DNA from: Nitrospirillum amazonense
GTDB lineage: Bacteria > Pseudomonadota > Alphaproteobacteria > Azospirillales > Azospirillaceae
NCBI RefSeq assembly: GCF_007828035.1
Contig: NZ_VITV01000012.1
Location: forward strand, 62,001 to 126,000
Reading direction: 5' to 3'
DNA length: 64,000 nucleotides
Shown here: one piece after another, positions 34,934 to 45,939 of the stretch
How positions within the stretch are numbered: position 1 is the first letter of the stretch
How the letters are laid out: every line of letters starts with the position of its first letter
Notes under the pieces: generated by a model
Database searches by the model: none
The model's input: only the letters and a program-made list of their open reading frames with translations
Told to the model about the DNA's origin: nothing
Position numbers and translations under genes: made by a program

Positions 34934-36394
34934 TCAGAAGCCGTTGTTCTTGGCGACCTTGGCGTACCAGAGGCCGCTGTCCTTGATGGTCCGCTTCTGG
35001 CCGTTCTTGTAATCGACGTAGGTCAGGCCGAAGCGCTGGGTATAGCCCTGGGCCCATTCGAAATTGTCCATCAGGCTCCAGGCGTGATAGGCGCGCACCG
35101 GCGCACCGTCCTGGATGGCGCGGGACAGGGCCGCGAAATAAGCCTTCATGTACGCGATGCGCTTTTCATCCTTCACATGGCCGTCGACCAGCGGCGTGTT
35201 GTAGGCGGCCCCACTTTCCGTGATCTCGATGGGGCGGTTGCCGATGGCCTTGGCCATGCGCACCAGCGTGTCGTGGAAGCCATCGGGATCGATGTCCCAG
35301 CCGATGTCGGTCTTGGCGTGCGGGCCCTCACCCCATTCGTGCGACGTGTTCAGGCCGGGGACGCCGTTGCCCTCGGGTTTATCCGCCACCACCCAGCGGG
35401 TGTAGTAATTCAAGCCCACCATGTCGTAGTCGGCGCGCATGATCTTCTCATCGCCCGGCTGGAAGCCCAGCAAGGCATCGCGCTGGTCGGCCGGCAGCAC
35501 GTCGGGGTAGGTGCCCTCCAGCACCGGCTGCAGGAACCACAGATTCAGGAAGCGGTGGTAGCGTTCGGCCGCGGCCTTGTCGGCCTCGCTGTCGGTGCGC
35601 GGCACCATGTTGGCCACGTCGCAGACGCTGCCCACCTGGAACTTGGGATTGATGGCCTTCATGGCGCGGAAGGCCTTGCCCTGGCTGAGGTTCACCACGT
35701 GGGTGGCCTTCAGCATCTGCAGCGGGTCCTTGTGGCCCGGGGCGAACATGCCCTCCCAATAGCCGAGGTGGGTAAAGGTTTTGGGCTCGTTCAGGATGGC
35801 CCAATGGTTGATGCGGTCGCCCAAGGCGCGGCCGACGATGTCGGCGTATTCCGCCAGACGGTCTGACGTGTCGCGGTTGGTCCAACCGCCTTCATCGTCC
35901 AGGGCTTGCGGCAGGTCCCAGTGGTACAGCGTGACCAGGGGGCGGGCCCCCGCCTCCAGCACGGCGTCGGTCAGGCGCTTGTAATAGTCCAGGCCGGCCT
36001 GGTTGACCGCCCCCTTGCCCAGCGGCTGCACCCGCGACCAGGCGATGGAATAGCGATAGCTCTTCAGGTTCATCTGCCGGATGAGGGCCGCGTCTTCCTT
36101 GTACTTGTGATAGCTGTCGCAGGCCACGTCGCCGGTGTCGTCGTTCTTGATGCGGCCCAGGCCCTTCTGGTGGGTAAACGTGTCCCAGATGGACGGCCCC
36201 TTGCCGTCGGCGTTCCAGCCGCCCTCGACCTGATAGGCGGCGGTAGCCGCGCCCCACAGGAAGTCCTTCGGGAACACGACTTGGCCCGCCTTCGTGGCGG
36301 CCAGCGCGGACCGCCAGGTCGCGGCCGTCCCCCCCAGGGCGCCCACACCGGCCAGGGCGGCGGCGCCCTGCAAAAGGGTGCGACGATTCATCAT
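34934..36394 (-). CDS. Tat-exported GH1 beta-glucosidase
   Basis: 486 residues. MNRRTLLQGAAALAGVGALGG is a twin-arginine signal, so the enzyme is exported folded to the periplasm, unusual for GH1 enzymes, which are mostly cytoplasmic. GH1 landmarks: FLWGAATAAYQVEGGW near the start of the domain, LYHWDLPQAL, acid/base Glu in ILNEPKTF (about 203), GLNYYTRW, nucleophile Glu in IEITESGAAY (about 393; relatives mostly have TENG) and DNFEWAQGYTQRFGL. It cleaves beta-glucosides such as cellobiose. The start could be the second Met at 36391. No transporter or regulator is adjacent; two TCACA/TGTGA sites lie upstream. Confidence 0.92.
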   Translation of the reverse strand: MMNRRTLLQGAAALAGVGALGGTAATWRSALAATKAGQVVFPKDFLWGAATAAYQVEGGWNADGKGPSIWDTFTHQKGLGRIKNDDTGDVACDSYHKYKEDAALIRQMNLKSYRYSIAWSRVQPLGKGAVNQAGLDYYKRLTDAVLEAGARPLVTLYHWDLPQALDDEGGWTNRDTSDRLAEYADIVGRALGDRINHWAILNEPKTFTHLGYWEGMFAPGHKDPLQMLKATHVVNLSQGKAFRAMKAINPKFQVGSVCDVANMVPRTDSEADKAAAERYHRFLNLWFLQPVLEGTYPDVLPADQRDALLGFQPGDEKIMRADYDMVGLNYYTRWVVADKPEGNGVPGLNTSHEWGEGPHAKTDIGWDIDPDGFHDTLVRMAKAIGNRPIEITESGAAYNTPLVDGHVKDEKRIAYMKAYFAALSRAIQDGAPVRAYHAWSLMDNFEWAQGYTQRFGLTYVDYKNGQKRTIKDSGLWYAKVAKNNGF

Positions 36395-36878
36395 GCTTTC
36401 AACACTCCGTTCCTTGGTAGCGCCTCATCCCCACGGAGCCCGCCGCGAACGCTCATCCCACGGCAAGATCCGGTATCGGCTGTACGGCAAGGCCAGGGCG
36501 CGCCGGCGTGATCGATCCGGCCGATAAAACGGCCTGGAAACGGTGCCAGCCTTGGTTTTTGTCATGCCCTTCCTCCCAGGACGACTTTTACCCCATCCCG
36601 GACAACGCTGTCACACGTCATGTGACCGCTACCGCGCCGGATTCTCATCGCCACCCTCGGCTTACCCGATAGGGTCAAATTTCACACTTTTGTGATGGTG
36701 ATTTATTGGGAGATGCATGGCACCGTTGTGAAAGACGTGCCTGCCCCGCACGGCGTGAAGGTTGTACACGCTCCGGGGCTTATGCATTAATCTCGCGTCT
36801 CGAATTTGGGGAAAGGCCGCTCATGACCCGACCGGGTTCGTCTCACGTCGACTTATCCCTTTCGGGCGGGGTAGCCTC
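36395..36878. promoter_or_regulatory. Divergent regulatory region with two TCACA/TGTGA inverted repeats
   Basis: 484 bases between the beta-glucosidase and cysT starts. GTCACACGTCATGTGAC (36610-36626) has 6-base arms with a 5-base spacer. TCACACTTTTGTGA (36682-36695) has the same TCACA...TGTGA arms with a 4-base spacer, about 70 bases away. Both are operator-like and could serve either gene. The rest of the region holds no supported ORF. Confidence 0.5.
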
Positions 36879-37754
36879 GTGACGGCCGCCGCGTCGACCA
36901 CGGCGACCAAGCCTGCCAGGCGGGGGTGGGCCTTCCTGGCCCCGACCATCCTGCCCGGCTTTGGCACCGCCTTCGGCTTCACCCTGGCCTATCTCTGCCT
37001 GATCGTCCTGATCCCCCTGGGCCACATGGCCCTGCGGGCGGCGGACGTGGGTTGGGACCGGTTCTGGGCCATTACCCTGGCCCCCCGGGTGCTGCACGCC
37101 TTCTATATCAGCTTCGGCTGCGCGCTGGCGGCCGCCCTGATCAACGCCGTGTTCGGCCTGGTGGTGGCGTGGGTGCTGGTGCGGTACCGCTTTCCCGGCC
37201 GACGCCTCATCGACGCCATGGTCGACCTGCCCTTCGCCCTGCCCACCTCCGTCGCCGGCATCGCGCTGACGGCCATCTATGCCCCGAACGGCTGGATCGG
37301 GGCCCTGGCCAAGGCGGCCGGGTTCAAGATCGCCTTCACCCCGCTGGGTATCGTCATCGCCCTGGTGTTCGTGGGCATGCCCTTCATCGTGCGCACGGTG
37401 GAACCGGTGCTGCAGGATCTGGACGCCGAGGTGGAGGAAGCCGCCGCCTCGCTGGGCGCCACGCGCTGGCAGACCTTCACCAAGGTGCTGTTGCCCGCCA
37501 TCCTGCCGGCGCTGATCACCGGCGTGGCGCTGGCCTTCGCCCGCGGCGTGGGGGAGTATGGCTCCGTCATCTTCATCGCCGGCAACATCCCGGCGGTGTC
37601 GGAGATCGTGCCCCTGCTGATCGTCGCCCGGCTGGAGCAATACGATTATGCCGGCGCCACCGTCATCGCCACGGCCATGATGGGGGTTTCCTTCCTCATG
37701 CTGCTGGGCATCAATTTCCTGCAGCGCTGGACCCGGTCGCGTCATGCCCGCTGA
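36879..37754 (+). CDS. cysT: Sulfate/thiosulfate ABC transporter permease CysT
   Basis: 291 residues with six membrane segments and the inner-membrane permease EAA loop [32 protein letters not shown]. It imports sulfate (or thiosulfate) with CysW and CysA. I use the GTG at 36879 (MTAAAST...) because it follows GGGCGGGG and starts the family-like region [16 protein letters not shown]; upstream in-frame sequence has only a TTG and no conservation. It overlaps cysW by 11 bases. Confidence 0.9.
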   Translation: MTAAASTTATKPARRGWAFLAPTILPGFGTAFGFTLAYLCLIVLIPLGHMALRAADVGWDRFWAITLAPRVLHAFYISFGCALAAALINAVFGLVVAWVLVRYRFPGRRLIDAMVDLPFALPTSVAGIALTAIYAPNGWIGALAKAAGFKIAFTPLGIVIALVFVGMPFIVRTVEPVLQDLDAEVEEAAASLGATRWQTFTKVLLPAILPALITGVALAFARGVGEYGSVIFIAGNIPAVSEIVPLLIVARLEQYDYAGATVIATAMMGVSFLMLLGINFLQRWTRSRHAR

Positions 37755-38601
37755 TCCACATTCCCGCCGCCCCGCCGTGGGCGAGGGCCCGCTCACGCGC
37801 CTGGCGCTTATCGGCCTGGCCATCCTGTTCCTGGCGGCCTTCCTGGCCCTGCCGCTGGTGGCGGTGTTCAGCCAGGCCCTGGCCAAGGGTGTCGGCGCCT
37901 TCCTCAAGAGCCTGACCGATCCCGACGCCCTGTCGGCCATCCGGCTGACCCTGACGGTGGCCGCCATCGCCGTGCCGCTGAACCTGGTGTTCGGCGTGGC
38001 CGCCAGCTGGGCCATCGCCAAATTCAATTTCCGGGGCAAGAGCCTGCTGCTGGCCCTGATCGACCTCCCCTTCTCCGTCTCGCCCGTCATTTCCGGCCTG
38101 GTCTATGTGCTGCTGTTCGGCCTGCATGGCAGCTTCGGCCCCTGGCTGCGCGACCACGGGGTGCAGATCATCTTCGCGGTGCCGGGCGTGGTCATGGCCA
38201 CCGTCTTCGTCACCTTCCCCTTCGTGGCGCGCGAGCTGATCCCGCTGATGCAGGAACAGGGCGTGGAGGATGAGGAGGCCGCGATCGTGCTGGGCGCCAG
38301 CGGCTGGCAGACCTTCCGCCTGGTGACCCTGCCCAACATCCGCTGGGGTCTGCTGTACGGCGTGCTGCTTTGCAACGCCCGCGCCATGGGCGAATTCGGG
38401 GCGGTGTCCGTCGTTTCCGGCCACATCCGGGGCAAGACCAACACCATGCCCTTGCATGTCGAGATTCTGTACAACGAATACAACTTCGTGGCCGCCTTCG
38501 CGGTGGCCTCGCTGCTGGCGCTGCTGGCGCTGGTGACCCTGGCGGCCAAGGCGGCCCTGGAATGGCGCTTCGCCGACCAGATCGCCGCCGCCAAACGGTG
38601 A
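37744..38601 (+). CDS. cysW: Sulfate/thiosulfate ABC transporter permease CysW
   Basis: 285 residues, six membrane segments, CysW-type blocks [22 protein letters not shown], the EAA loop [30 protein letters not shown] and [35 protein letters not shown]. It partners CysT. The 11-base overlap with cysT implies coupled translation. The stop region CGGTGAGA (38596) recurs at 38610, a weak example of the stop-codon repeats seen elsewhere. Confidence 0.93.
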   Translation: MPADPHSRRPAVGEGPLTRLALIGLAILFLAAFLALPLVAVFSQALAKGVGAFLKSLTDPDALSAIRLTLTVAAIAVPLNLVFGVAASWAIAKFNFRGKSLLLALIDLPFSVSPVISGLVYVLLFGLHGSFGPWLRDHGVQIIFAVPGVVMATVFVTFPFVARELIPLMQEQGVEDEEAAIVLGASGWQTFRLVTLPNIRWGLLYGVLLCNARAMGEFGAVSVVSGHIRGKTNTMPLHVEILYNEYNFVAAFAVASLLALLALVTLAAKAALEWRFADQIAAAKR

Positions 38602-38657
38602 GACCAGACCGGTGAGAGTAGCAGCGACGATGACGATCAAGCAAACGGGCGGCGCGC

Positions 38658-39722
38658 ATGGCCATTGAAATCCGCAACGTGGAAAAGACCTTCGGCGCCT
38701 TCACCGCCTTGGGCGGCGTCAGCCTGGACGTGCGCTCGGGCGAGCTCTTGGCCCTGCTGGGGCCCAGCGGTTCCGGCAAGACCACCCTGCTGCGCATCAT
38801 CGCCGGCCTGGACCATGCCGACGCCGGCGAGGTCAGCTTCGACGGGCAGGACACCCGCGACCGCGCGGCGCGGGACCGCAAGGTGGGCTTCGTCTTCCAG
38901 CACTACGCCCTGTTCCGGCACATGACCGTCTTCGACAACGTGGCCTTCGGCCTGCGCGTCAAGAAGAAGGCGGAGCGGCCGGCGGAGATGGACATCCGCC
39001 GCCGCGTGGACCAGCTGCTGACCATGGTGCAGCTGTCGCACCTGGCCACCCGCTACCCCAGCCAGCTGTCCGGCGGCCAGCGCCAGCGCGTGGCCCTGGC
39101 CCGGGCGCTGGCCATCGAGCCCAAGGTGCTGCTGTTGGACGAGCCCTTTGGCGCCCTGGACGCCAAGGTGCGCAAGGATCTGCGCAAGTGGCTGCGCCAT
39201 CTGCACGACGACATGCACATCACCTCCATCTTCGTGACCCACGACCAGGAAGAGGCGTTGGAACTGGCGGACCGCGTGGTGGTCATGAACCACGGCCAGA
39301 TCATCCAGGTGGGCACCCCGGCGGAGGTGTACGACCACCCCGCCGACAGCTTCGTCTTCGACTTCCTGGGCGGCGTGAATCGCCTGAACGGCGTCATCGA
39401 GGCGGGCGTGGCGCGCCTGGACGGCAAGGCTGTGCGGGTGGATGGCGCCGTCGGCGCGGACGGCCCGGCCGTCATCTATGTACGCCCCCACCAGGTGGAG
39501 CTGGGCGTGGCCCCGGCCGAGGGCGTGCCGGAGGGCAAATGGAGTGCCCGGGTCAGCAGCCTGCACGCCGCCGGCCCCGTGGCCCGGCTGGAGCTGGACC
39601 TGGCCGGCCGCGCGCTGGAAGCACAGCTGTCCCGCGACCGGCTGAGCGATCTGGCGCTGGAGGTGGGCAGCTGGTGTACTGTGGACTTCCGTCACGCCCG
39701 GGTGTTCCCCGCTAAAAGCTAG
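38658..39722 (+). CDS. cysA: Sulfate/thiosulfate ABC transporter ATPase CysA
   Basis: 354 residues. ABC domain: Walker [13 protein letters not shown]-loop FVFQHYALF, signature [15 protein letters not shown], Walker [13 protein letters not shown] and switch His in [13 protein letters not shown]-terminal TOBE-like domain (about 240-350) follows, with [11 protein letters not shown]. It energises CysTW. The operon cysTWA here has no periplasmic binding protein gene (sbp or cysP), which must be elsewhere. Confidence 0.93.
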   Translation: MAIEIRNVEKTFGAFTALGGVSLDVRSGELLALLGPSGSGKTTLLRIIAGLDHADAGEVSFDGQDTRDRAARDRKVGFVFQHYALFRHMTVFDNVAFGLRVKKKAERPAEMDIRRRVDQLLTMVQLSHLATRYPSQLSGGQRQRVALARALAIEPKVLLLDEPFGALDAKVRKDLRKWLRHLHDDMHITSIFVTHDQEEALELADRVVVMNHGQIIQVGTPAEVYDHPADSFVFDFLGGVNRLNGVIEAGVARLDGKAVRVDGAVGADGPAVIYVRPHQVELGVAPAEGVPEGKWSARVSSLHAAGPVARLELDLAGRALEAQLSRDRLSDLALEVGSWCTVDFRHARVFPAKS

Positions 39723-39763
39723 GGCTGGGGCGTGACGGCGTAACGGATCAGGGCGTGCGAATC

Positions 39764-41035
39764 ATGGACGGGCAGACGGTCGACCTCACGGCATTGATGC
39801 AGGATATCGGACAGCGGGCGCGCGCCGCCAGCGCCGACCTTGCCGTGACCACACCGGAGCAGCGCGTCGCGGGCCTGCGCGCCGCCGCGGCCGCCCTGCG
39901 CGCCGACGCCGCCACCATCCTGGACGCCAACGCCCGCGACATGGCGGCCGGCCAGGCCAAGGGGCTGACCCCCGCCCTGCTGGACCGCCTGCGCCTGGAC
40001 GAGGGCCGGCTGGAGGCTATGGCCAGGGGCTTGGAGGAGGTGGCCGACCTGCCCGACCCCCTGGGCGCCGTCATGGCCGACTGGACCCGGCCCAACGGCC
40101 TGCGCATCCAGCGGGTGCGGGTGCCGCTGGGCGTCATCGGCATCATCTATGAAAGCCGGCCCAACGTGACCGCCGATGCCGGCGGCCTGTGCGTGAAGTC
40201 CGGCAACGCCGCCATCCTGCGCGGCGGCTCGGAAAGCCTGCACTCATCATCCACCATCGTCGCGGCCATGCGCCGGGGCCTGGTGGAAGGCGGCCTGCCC
40301 GCCGACGCCGTGCAGCTGGTGCCCACCACCGACCGCGCCGCCGTGGGCATCCTGCTGACCATGACCGATTTCGTCGATGTCATCATCCCCCGTGGCGGCA
40401 AGTCCCTGACGGCGCGGGTGGCGGCGGAATCGCGCGTGCCGGTCATCAAGCACCTGGACGGCATCTGCCACGTCTACCTGGACCGGGCGGCCGATCCGGC
40501 CAAGGGCCGCGCCATCGCCCTCAACGCCAAGATGCGCCGCACCGGCATTTGCGGCGCCATGGAGACGCTGCTGGTTCACCGCGACGTGGCGGCCACCCAG
40601 CTGCCCGCCCTGATCGAGGATCTGGTCGGTGCCGGCTGCGAGGTGCGGGGCGACGCCACCGTGCAGGCGCTGGACGCCCGCGTGCTGCCGGCCGACGACG
40701 CCGACTGGGATACGGAATATCTGGACGCGATCCTGTCGGTGAAGGTGGTGGACGGCGTGGATGAGGCCATCGCCCACGTCGAGCGCCACGGCAGCCACCA
40801 TACCGACAGTATCGTGACCGAGGATGCCGCCACGGCAGAGTATTTCCTGGCCCGTGTCGACAGCGGCATCGTGCTGTGGAACGCCTCCACCCAGTTCGCC
40901 GATGGCGGGGAGTTCGGCTTCGGCGCCGAGATCGGCATTTCCACCGGCAAGCTGCACGCCCGCGGCCCGGTGGGTGCCGAACAGCTGACCAGCTACAAAT
41001 ACGTCGTGCGCGGCGACGGCCAGACGCGCCCGTAA
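39764..41035 (+). CDS. proA: Glutamate-5-semialdehyde dehydrogenase (gamma-glutamyl phosphate reductase)
   Basis: Second step of proline synthesis, NADPH-dependent. 423 residues with the ALDH-like active site [17 protein letters not shown] (catalytic Cys), [32 protein letters not shown] and the C-terminal [33 protein letters not shown] at 39764 has AGGG 10 bases upstream; an in-frame GTG at 39755 is possible. The product, glutamate semialdehyde, is also what the ornithine aminotransferase at 48-49 kb would yield. It begins the conserved proA-nadD-rsfS-rlmH run. Confidence 0.95.
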   Translation: MDGQTVDLTALMQDIGQRARAASADLAVTTPEQRVAGLRAAAAALRADAATILDANARDMAAGQAKGLTPALLDRLRLDEGRLEAMARGLEEVADLPDPLGAVMADWTRPNGLRIQRVRVPLGVIGIIYESRPNVTADAGGLCVKSGNAAILRGGSESLHSSSTIVAAMRRGLVEGGLPADAVQLVPTTDRAAVGILLTMTDFVDVIIPRGGKSLTARVAAESRVPVIKHLDGICHVYLDRAADPAKGRAIALNAKMRRTGICGAMETLLVHRDVAATQLPALIEDLVGAGCEVRGDATVQALDARVLPADDADWDTEYLDAILSVKVVDGVDEAIAHVERHGSHHTDSIVTEDAATAEYFLARVDSGIVLWNASTQFADGGEFGFGAEIGISTGKLHARGPVGAEQLTSYKYVVRGDGQTRP

Positions 41036-41057
41036 GCGACCGGCCGGCGTCTCCCCC

Positions 41058-41702
41058 ATGTCAACCTCCCACCACGGCCGCTATTGGATTCGCCCGCGGC
41101 CGCTGACCGGGGCCAGTTGGGCCGGCCGGCGCATCGGCATCCTGGGCGGGTCCTTCAACCCCGCCCACGCCGGCCACCGCCACGTCAGCCAATGGATGCT
41201 GCGCCGCCTGAACCTGGACCAGGTGTGGTGGCTGGTCAGCCCGCAGAACCCGCTGAAGCAGACGCACGGCATGGCCACGCTGGACGCCCGGCTGGATGCC
41301 GCCCGCGCCGCCGCCCGCGATCCCCGCATCCTGGTGACGGATCTGGAGACACAGCTGGGCACCCGCTACACCGTGGACACGCTGGAGGCCCTGCGCCGCC
41401 GCTATCCCCGCACCCGCTTCGTCTGGATCATGGGCGCCGACAACCTGCTGCAGATTCCGCGCTGGCGGGGATGGACGCGCATCCTGGGCCGCATGCCGGT
41501 TGCCGTGTTTCCGCGCCGCCCCTATTCCCTAAAGGCGCTTGTCGGCAAGGCCGCGCGGCGTTATCTCCGCAATCGGGTTCCTCCACGGGACGCGGGCGGG
41601 CTGCCGGCACGATCGGCACCGGCCTGGACCTTCCTGGACGGGCCGCTGCATCCCGCCTCCGCCACCGAAATCCGGCGGAAGGGGTGGTGGGCCGGCCGGT
41701 GA
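41058..41702 (+). CDS. nadD: Nicotinate-nucleotide adenylyltransferase
   Basis: 214 residues. NAD synthesis: adenylates nicotinate mononucleotide. Nucleotidyltransferase motif GILGGSFNPAHAGHR (HxGH at about 37-40), VWWLVSPQNPLK, FVWIMGADNLLQIPRW and the C-terminal SATEIRRKG (S-x-T-x-x-R motif). It follows proA after 22 bases. Confidence 0.93.
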   Translation: MSTSHHGRYWIRPRPLTGASWAGRRIGILGGSFNPAHAGHRHVSQWMLRRLNLDQVWWLVSPQNPLKQTHGMATLDARLDAARAAARDPRILVTDLETQLGTRYTVDTLEALRRRYPRTRFVWIMGADNLLQIPRWRGWTRILGRMPVAVFPRRPYSLKALVGKAARRYLRNRVPPRDAGGLPARSAPAWTFLDGPLHPASATEIRRKGWWAGR

Positions 41703-41735
41703 CGGGAAAAGCGGACTGCTAGGACTAATCCCGTA

Positions 41736-41761
41736 GGCAAGCGCGCCCCGTGCGGCTTGCC
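41736..41761. other. Hairpin downstream of nadD
   Basis: GGCAAGC (41736-41742) and GCTTGCC (41755-41761) form a perfect 7-base stem. No U tract follows directly; a T6 run occurs about 60 bases later (near 41822). It may be a weak terminator or part of the rsfS leader. Confidence 0.4.
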
Positions 41762-41910
41762 CACGGACATCATCGGACTATCATCAGGGTGCGGGCCGGC
41801 CATGCCGGATCCTCAGCGCCCTTTTTTGCTTAGAGGTAACGATCATTTCCACCATCGCCCATTTCCCGACGCCGACCGCTGGGCGGACGGCGCCCCAGCC
41901 GCTTCCGGAC

Positions 41911-42300
41911 ATGGCGGCCCCCGACTTCCCCGAGCAGCTGCGCGACCTGATCGTCGCCAGTGTGGAGGATGACAAGGCCGAAGGCACCGTGGTGCTCGAC
42001 CTCAAGGGCAAGTCCACCCTGGCCGACTACATCGTCATCACCTCGGGCCGTTCCGCCCGGCAGGTGGATGCCATGGCCGGCCACCTGCTGTCCAAGCTGA
42101 AGGAAGTCGGCCTGGTCGGTCTCGACGCCGAAGGCACGCCCCAGTGCGACTGGGTGCTGATCGACGCCGGCGACGTGCTGGTCCACCTGTTCCGTCCCGA
42201 GGTCCGCGCCTTCTACAACCTGGAAAAGATGTGGGGCGTGGAACTGCCGCCCGACTTCGCCGGATTCGGCGCGCCCGCCGGCGACTTTTTGTCTGTTTAA
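41911..42300 (+). CDS. rsfS: Ribosome silencing factor RsfS
   Basis: 129 residues from the first ATG. It binds L14 and blocks subunit joining in starvation. Family blocks: LRDLIVASVEDDKAEGTVVLDLKGKSTLADYIVITSGRSARQVDAMA and CDWVLIDAGDVLVHLFRPEVRAFYNLEKMW. The ATG at 41911 has no spaced Shine-Dalgarno, whereas an in-frame ATT at 41845 is preceded by AGAGGT; translation might start there and add 22 residues. It lies between nadD and rlmH as in most alphaproteobacteria. Confidence 0.9.
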   Translation: MAAPDFPEQLRDLIVASVEDDKAEGTVVLDLKGKSTLADYIVITSGRSARQVDAMAGHLLSKLKEVGLVGLDAEGTPQCDWVLIDAGDVLVHLFRPEVRAFYNLEKMWGVELPPDFAGFGAPAGDFLSV

Positions 42301-42326
42301 GTAAGAACGTCGGCGGGACCGGGCCC

Positions 42327-42785
42327 ATGCGCGTTTGGCTGATCGCCGTCGGCCGCAGCCGGCCGGGCCCCGCCCGCGACCTGTTCGAAGAGTACAAGGG
42401 CCGCATCACCTGGCCCTTCACCCTGCGCGAGGTCGAGTGCCGCAAGCGGGTGGAGGGCGATGAGCTGAAGCGGCTGGAGGCCCAGCTGCTGCTGGAGGCC
42501 ATTCCCCCGAGCGCCACCCTGGTGGCCCTGGACGAACGCGGCAAGGCCCTGCCCAGCGAGGCCTTCGCCCGCCAGGTCGGCACCTGGCGCGACGCCGGCG
42601 TGGCCGACCTCGCCTTCGTCATCGGCGGCGCCGATGGCCTGGCCGAAGAGGTGCGCCGCCGCGCCAGCCTGCTCATCGCCTTCGGCCCCATGACCTGGCC
42701 GCACATGATGGTGCGCGGCATGCTGGCCGAACAGCTCTATCGCGCCCAGCAAATCCTGGCGGGACATCCCTACCACCGGGTGTGA
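42327..42785 (+). CDS. rlmH: 23S rRNA pseudouridine-1915 N3-methyltransferase
   Basis: 152 residues, SPOUT fold. MRVWLIAVGRSRPGPARDLFEEYKGRI at the start, LVALDERGKALPSEAFA, then the knotted SAM site FVIGGADGLAEEVRRRA and MTWPHMMVRGMLAEQLYRAQQILAGHPYHR at the C-terminus, all typical of RlmH. It follows rsfS by 26 bases. In many alphaproteobacteria gpmI comes next; here 6.8 kb of other genes intervene. Confidence 0.94.
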   Translation: MRVWLIAVGRSRPGPARDLFEEYKGRITWPFTLREVECRKRVEGDELKRLEAQLLLEAIPPSATLVALDERGKALPSEAFARQVGTWRDAGVADLAFVIGGADGLAEEVRRRASLLIAFGPMTWPHMMVRGMLAEQLYRAQQILAGHPYHRV

Positions 42786-42889
42786 GCGTGCCGCGCTTGC
42801 GGTGCGTCAATGCACGCGCCGTCCCCTTTGGCCATTCTTCCCCAGCGTGTGCGACCGCCCGGTGAGGGCGACCGGAAATGGAGGGGACC

Positions 42890-43408
42890 ATGGCCGTGCT
42901 GATCGCCTTTTACTCGCTGACTGGAACAACCCGCACCGTGGTGGCGGAGTTGGCCCGGCACCTGCGGGCCGACATCGAGGAAATCCGCTGCGAGCGCTAC
43001 GGCATCAGCTTCAGGGGTTGGTGGCGGGCGGCGGCGGATAGCTGGCGCGGCCGGCTGCCCCCGATCGCCCCGGCGACCCACGCCGCCCGCAACTATGATC
43101 TGGTGGTGCTGGCGGGCCCCATCTGGGCCTGGCACCCCTGCCCGCCCCTGCGCGCCTATGTGCGGCGCGAGCGGGCGGACCTGCCGGAAACCGCCCTGCT
43201 GCTGACCCACGGCGGATCGGCGGGCCAACAGTCGCTGGACGCGCTGCAGGCCTGGGTGGGAAAGCCGCCCAAGGCGCGCGTGACCATCACCGCCGCCGAG
43301 ATGAAAAGCGGCACCTACGCCGACACGGTGGCGCATTTCGCCCAGACCCTGCGTCCCAAGCCCGCGCCGGCGCCGGTGCCCCTTGCGGTGGATCAATGCG
43401 CCGGGTGA
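42890..43408 (+). CDS. Flavodoxin-family protein
   Basis: 172 residues. Phosphate-binding loop of FMN in YSLTGTTRTVVAEL (flavodoxin TxTGxT-like), followed by YDLVVLAGPIWAWHPCPPLRAYVRR, the second FMN loop of the family. It is probably a cytoplasmic FMN-binding redox protein or NADPH-quinone reductase relative. ATG at 42890 follows GGAGGGGACC. It starts the interrupting segment between rlmH and gpmI and is followed by the MgtC-like gene after 48 bases. Confidence 0.82.
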   Translation: MAVLIAFYSLTGTTRTVVAELARHLRADIEEIRCERYGISFRGWWRAAADSWRGRLPPIAPATHAARNYDLVVLAGPIWAWHPCPPLRAYVRRERADLPETALLLTHGGSAGQQSLDALQAWVGKPPKARVTITAAEMKSGTYADTVAHFAQTLRPKPAPAPVPLAVDQCAG

Positions 43409-43456
43409 ACGGTTGGGGCCGACTGGGCGGGTCATACCCTTTCCAGGACCGCCTTC

Positions 43457-44725
43457 ATGGACGACCCCACCACCCTGCTCAGCCGCCTGGCGGTTTCCCT
43501 GGCGATCGGGCTGCTGGTGGGGCTGGAACGGGGATGGCACAGCCGTAGCGGCCAGGAATACCAACGGGCGGTGGGGCTGCGCACCTTCGCCTTGTCCGGC
43601 CTGCTGGGGGGCATCGCCGGCGCGCTGACCTTGGCGCAGCAACCCTACATCCTGGGCCTGGTGTTCCTGGGCTATGCCGCCGCGTTCACCGCCTTCCACT
43701 GGCTGGAAGCCAAGGCCGACACCGATCCCAACCCGGAGCGCGATCTCAGCATCACCTCAGTCGTGGCGGGATTGGTGACCTTCCTGCTGGGGGCGCTGGC
43801 CATCCTGGCCGACGTGCGCGTCGCCATCGCCGCCGGCGTGGCCGTGACCGGCCTGCTTGCCTTGCGCGACCCCTTGCACCGCTGGGTGGCGGCGCTAAGC
43901 GGGGACGAGGTTCGGGCCATCCTCACGCTGCTGGCCATGTCCTTCCTGCTGTTGCCTGTATTGCCCAACCGGCCGGTGGACCCGTGGGGTGCGCTGAACC
44001 CCCATTCCATCTGGCTGCTGGCGGTCATGGTCGCCGCCATCTCCTTCGGCGGCTATGTCGCGGTCCGTGGCCTGGGCGATCGGTTGGGGGTGTTGATGGC
44101 GGCGCTGGCCGGCGGCCTCGCCTCCTCCACCGCCACCACGCTGACGCTGGCGCGGCTGGGGCGGATGCATCCCACCTCATCACGGTTGCTGGGCGCCGGG
44201 GTGTTGCTGGCCGGGGCCGTGATGATGGCGCGGGTGGGCGTGCTGGCGATGGTCCTGAACCCCGACCTGCTGAGGCCGTTGGCGCCCCCCTTGGCCAGCG
44301 CCGGGCTCGTCCAGGTGGTCGGCGCCGCCGCCCTGATCGTGCGCAACCGGCACTACCATGTGCCCAAGCTGAACATCGCCAACCCGCTGGAGGTGGGCAT
44401 GGCCCTGAAGATGGCCGCCTTCATCGCGGCGGTGGCGCTGGCTAGCCAGTTGTTGGCGCAGTCGATGGGCACCCCGGGGGTGCTGGTCATGGCCGCGCTG
44501 TCGGGCGTGGCCGACGTGGACGCCGTCACCCTATCCATGGCCCATCTGGGCGGGCATGGCCTGACCCTCCAGGTGGCCATGGAGGGCGTGCTGATCGTCA
44601 CCGCCGTCAACACCGTGACCAAGGCGGTCATGGCGGCATGGGTCGGGGGTGCCCGCCTGGGCTTGGTGGTGGGTGGCGTCAGCGCCCTGGCGCTGGCCGC
44701 CGGTGCGCTGGCCATGGGCTGGTGA
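43457..44725 (+). CDS. MgtC/SapB and DUF4010 membrane protein
   Basis: 422 residues with about twelve membrane helices. The N-terminal MgtC/SapB-like part has LAVSLAIGLLVGLERGW and AVGLRTFALSGLLGGIAG. The C-terminal half (about 180-420) matches the DUF4010 style, with GGLASSTATTLTLARLG and ANPLEVGMALKMAAFIAAVALASQ. Function unknown; MgtC relatives affect Mg2+ homeostasis or the F-ATPase, but this two-domain family is uncharacterised. Confidence 0.82.
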   Translation: MDDPTTLLSRLAVSLAIGLLVGLERGWHSRSGQEYQRAVGLRTFALSGLLGGIAGALTLAQQPYILGLVFLGYAAAFTAFHWLEAKADTDPNPERDLSITSVVAGLVTFLLGALAILADVRVAIAAGVAVTGLLALRDPLHRWVAALSGDEVRAILTLLAMSFLLLPVLPNRPVDPWGALNPHSIWLLAVMVAAISFGGYVAVRGLGDRLGVLMAALAGGLASSTATTLTLARLGRMHPTSSRLLGAGVLLAGAVMMARVGVLAMVLNPDLLRPLAPPLASAGLVQVVGAAALIVRNRHYHVPKLNIANPLEVGMALKMAAFIAAVALASQLLAQSMGTPGVLVMAALSGVADVDAVTLSMAHLGGHGLTLQVAMEGVLIVTAVNTVTKAVMAAWVGGARLGLVVGGVSALALAAGALAMGW

Positions 44726-44767
44726 AGAAGGGGCGACCGCCAGAGCGCCCCTTCCCGGGACCGCGCC

Positions 44768-45799
<1,032 letters not shown>

Positions 45800-45939
45800 G
45801 GTGTTTTCCTCATGGGTCCATATGGCGCGCCGTAAACGGCCCCCTGCCTGGGACCGCCGGTGCCGGCAGTTGAGCGTATGAGGATGCGAAAGGGGAAGCG
45901 TTTTCGTAGGGGCGGGAGGTTCGCAACGACGCGGGACCG

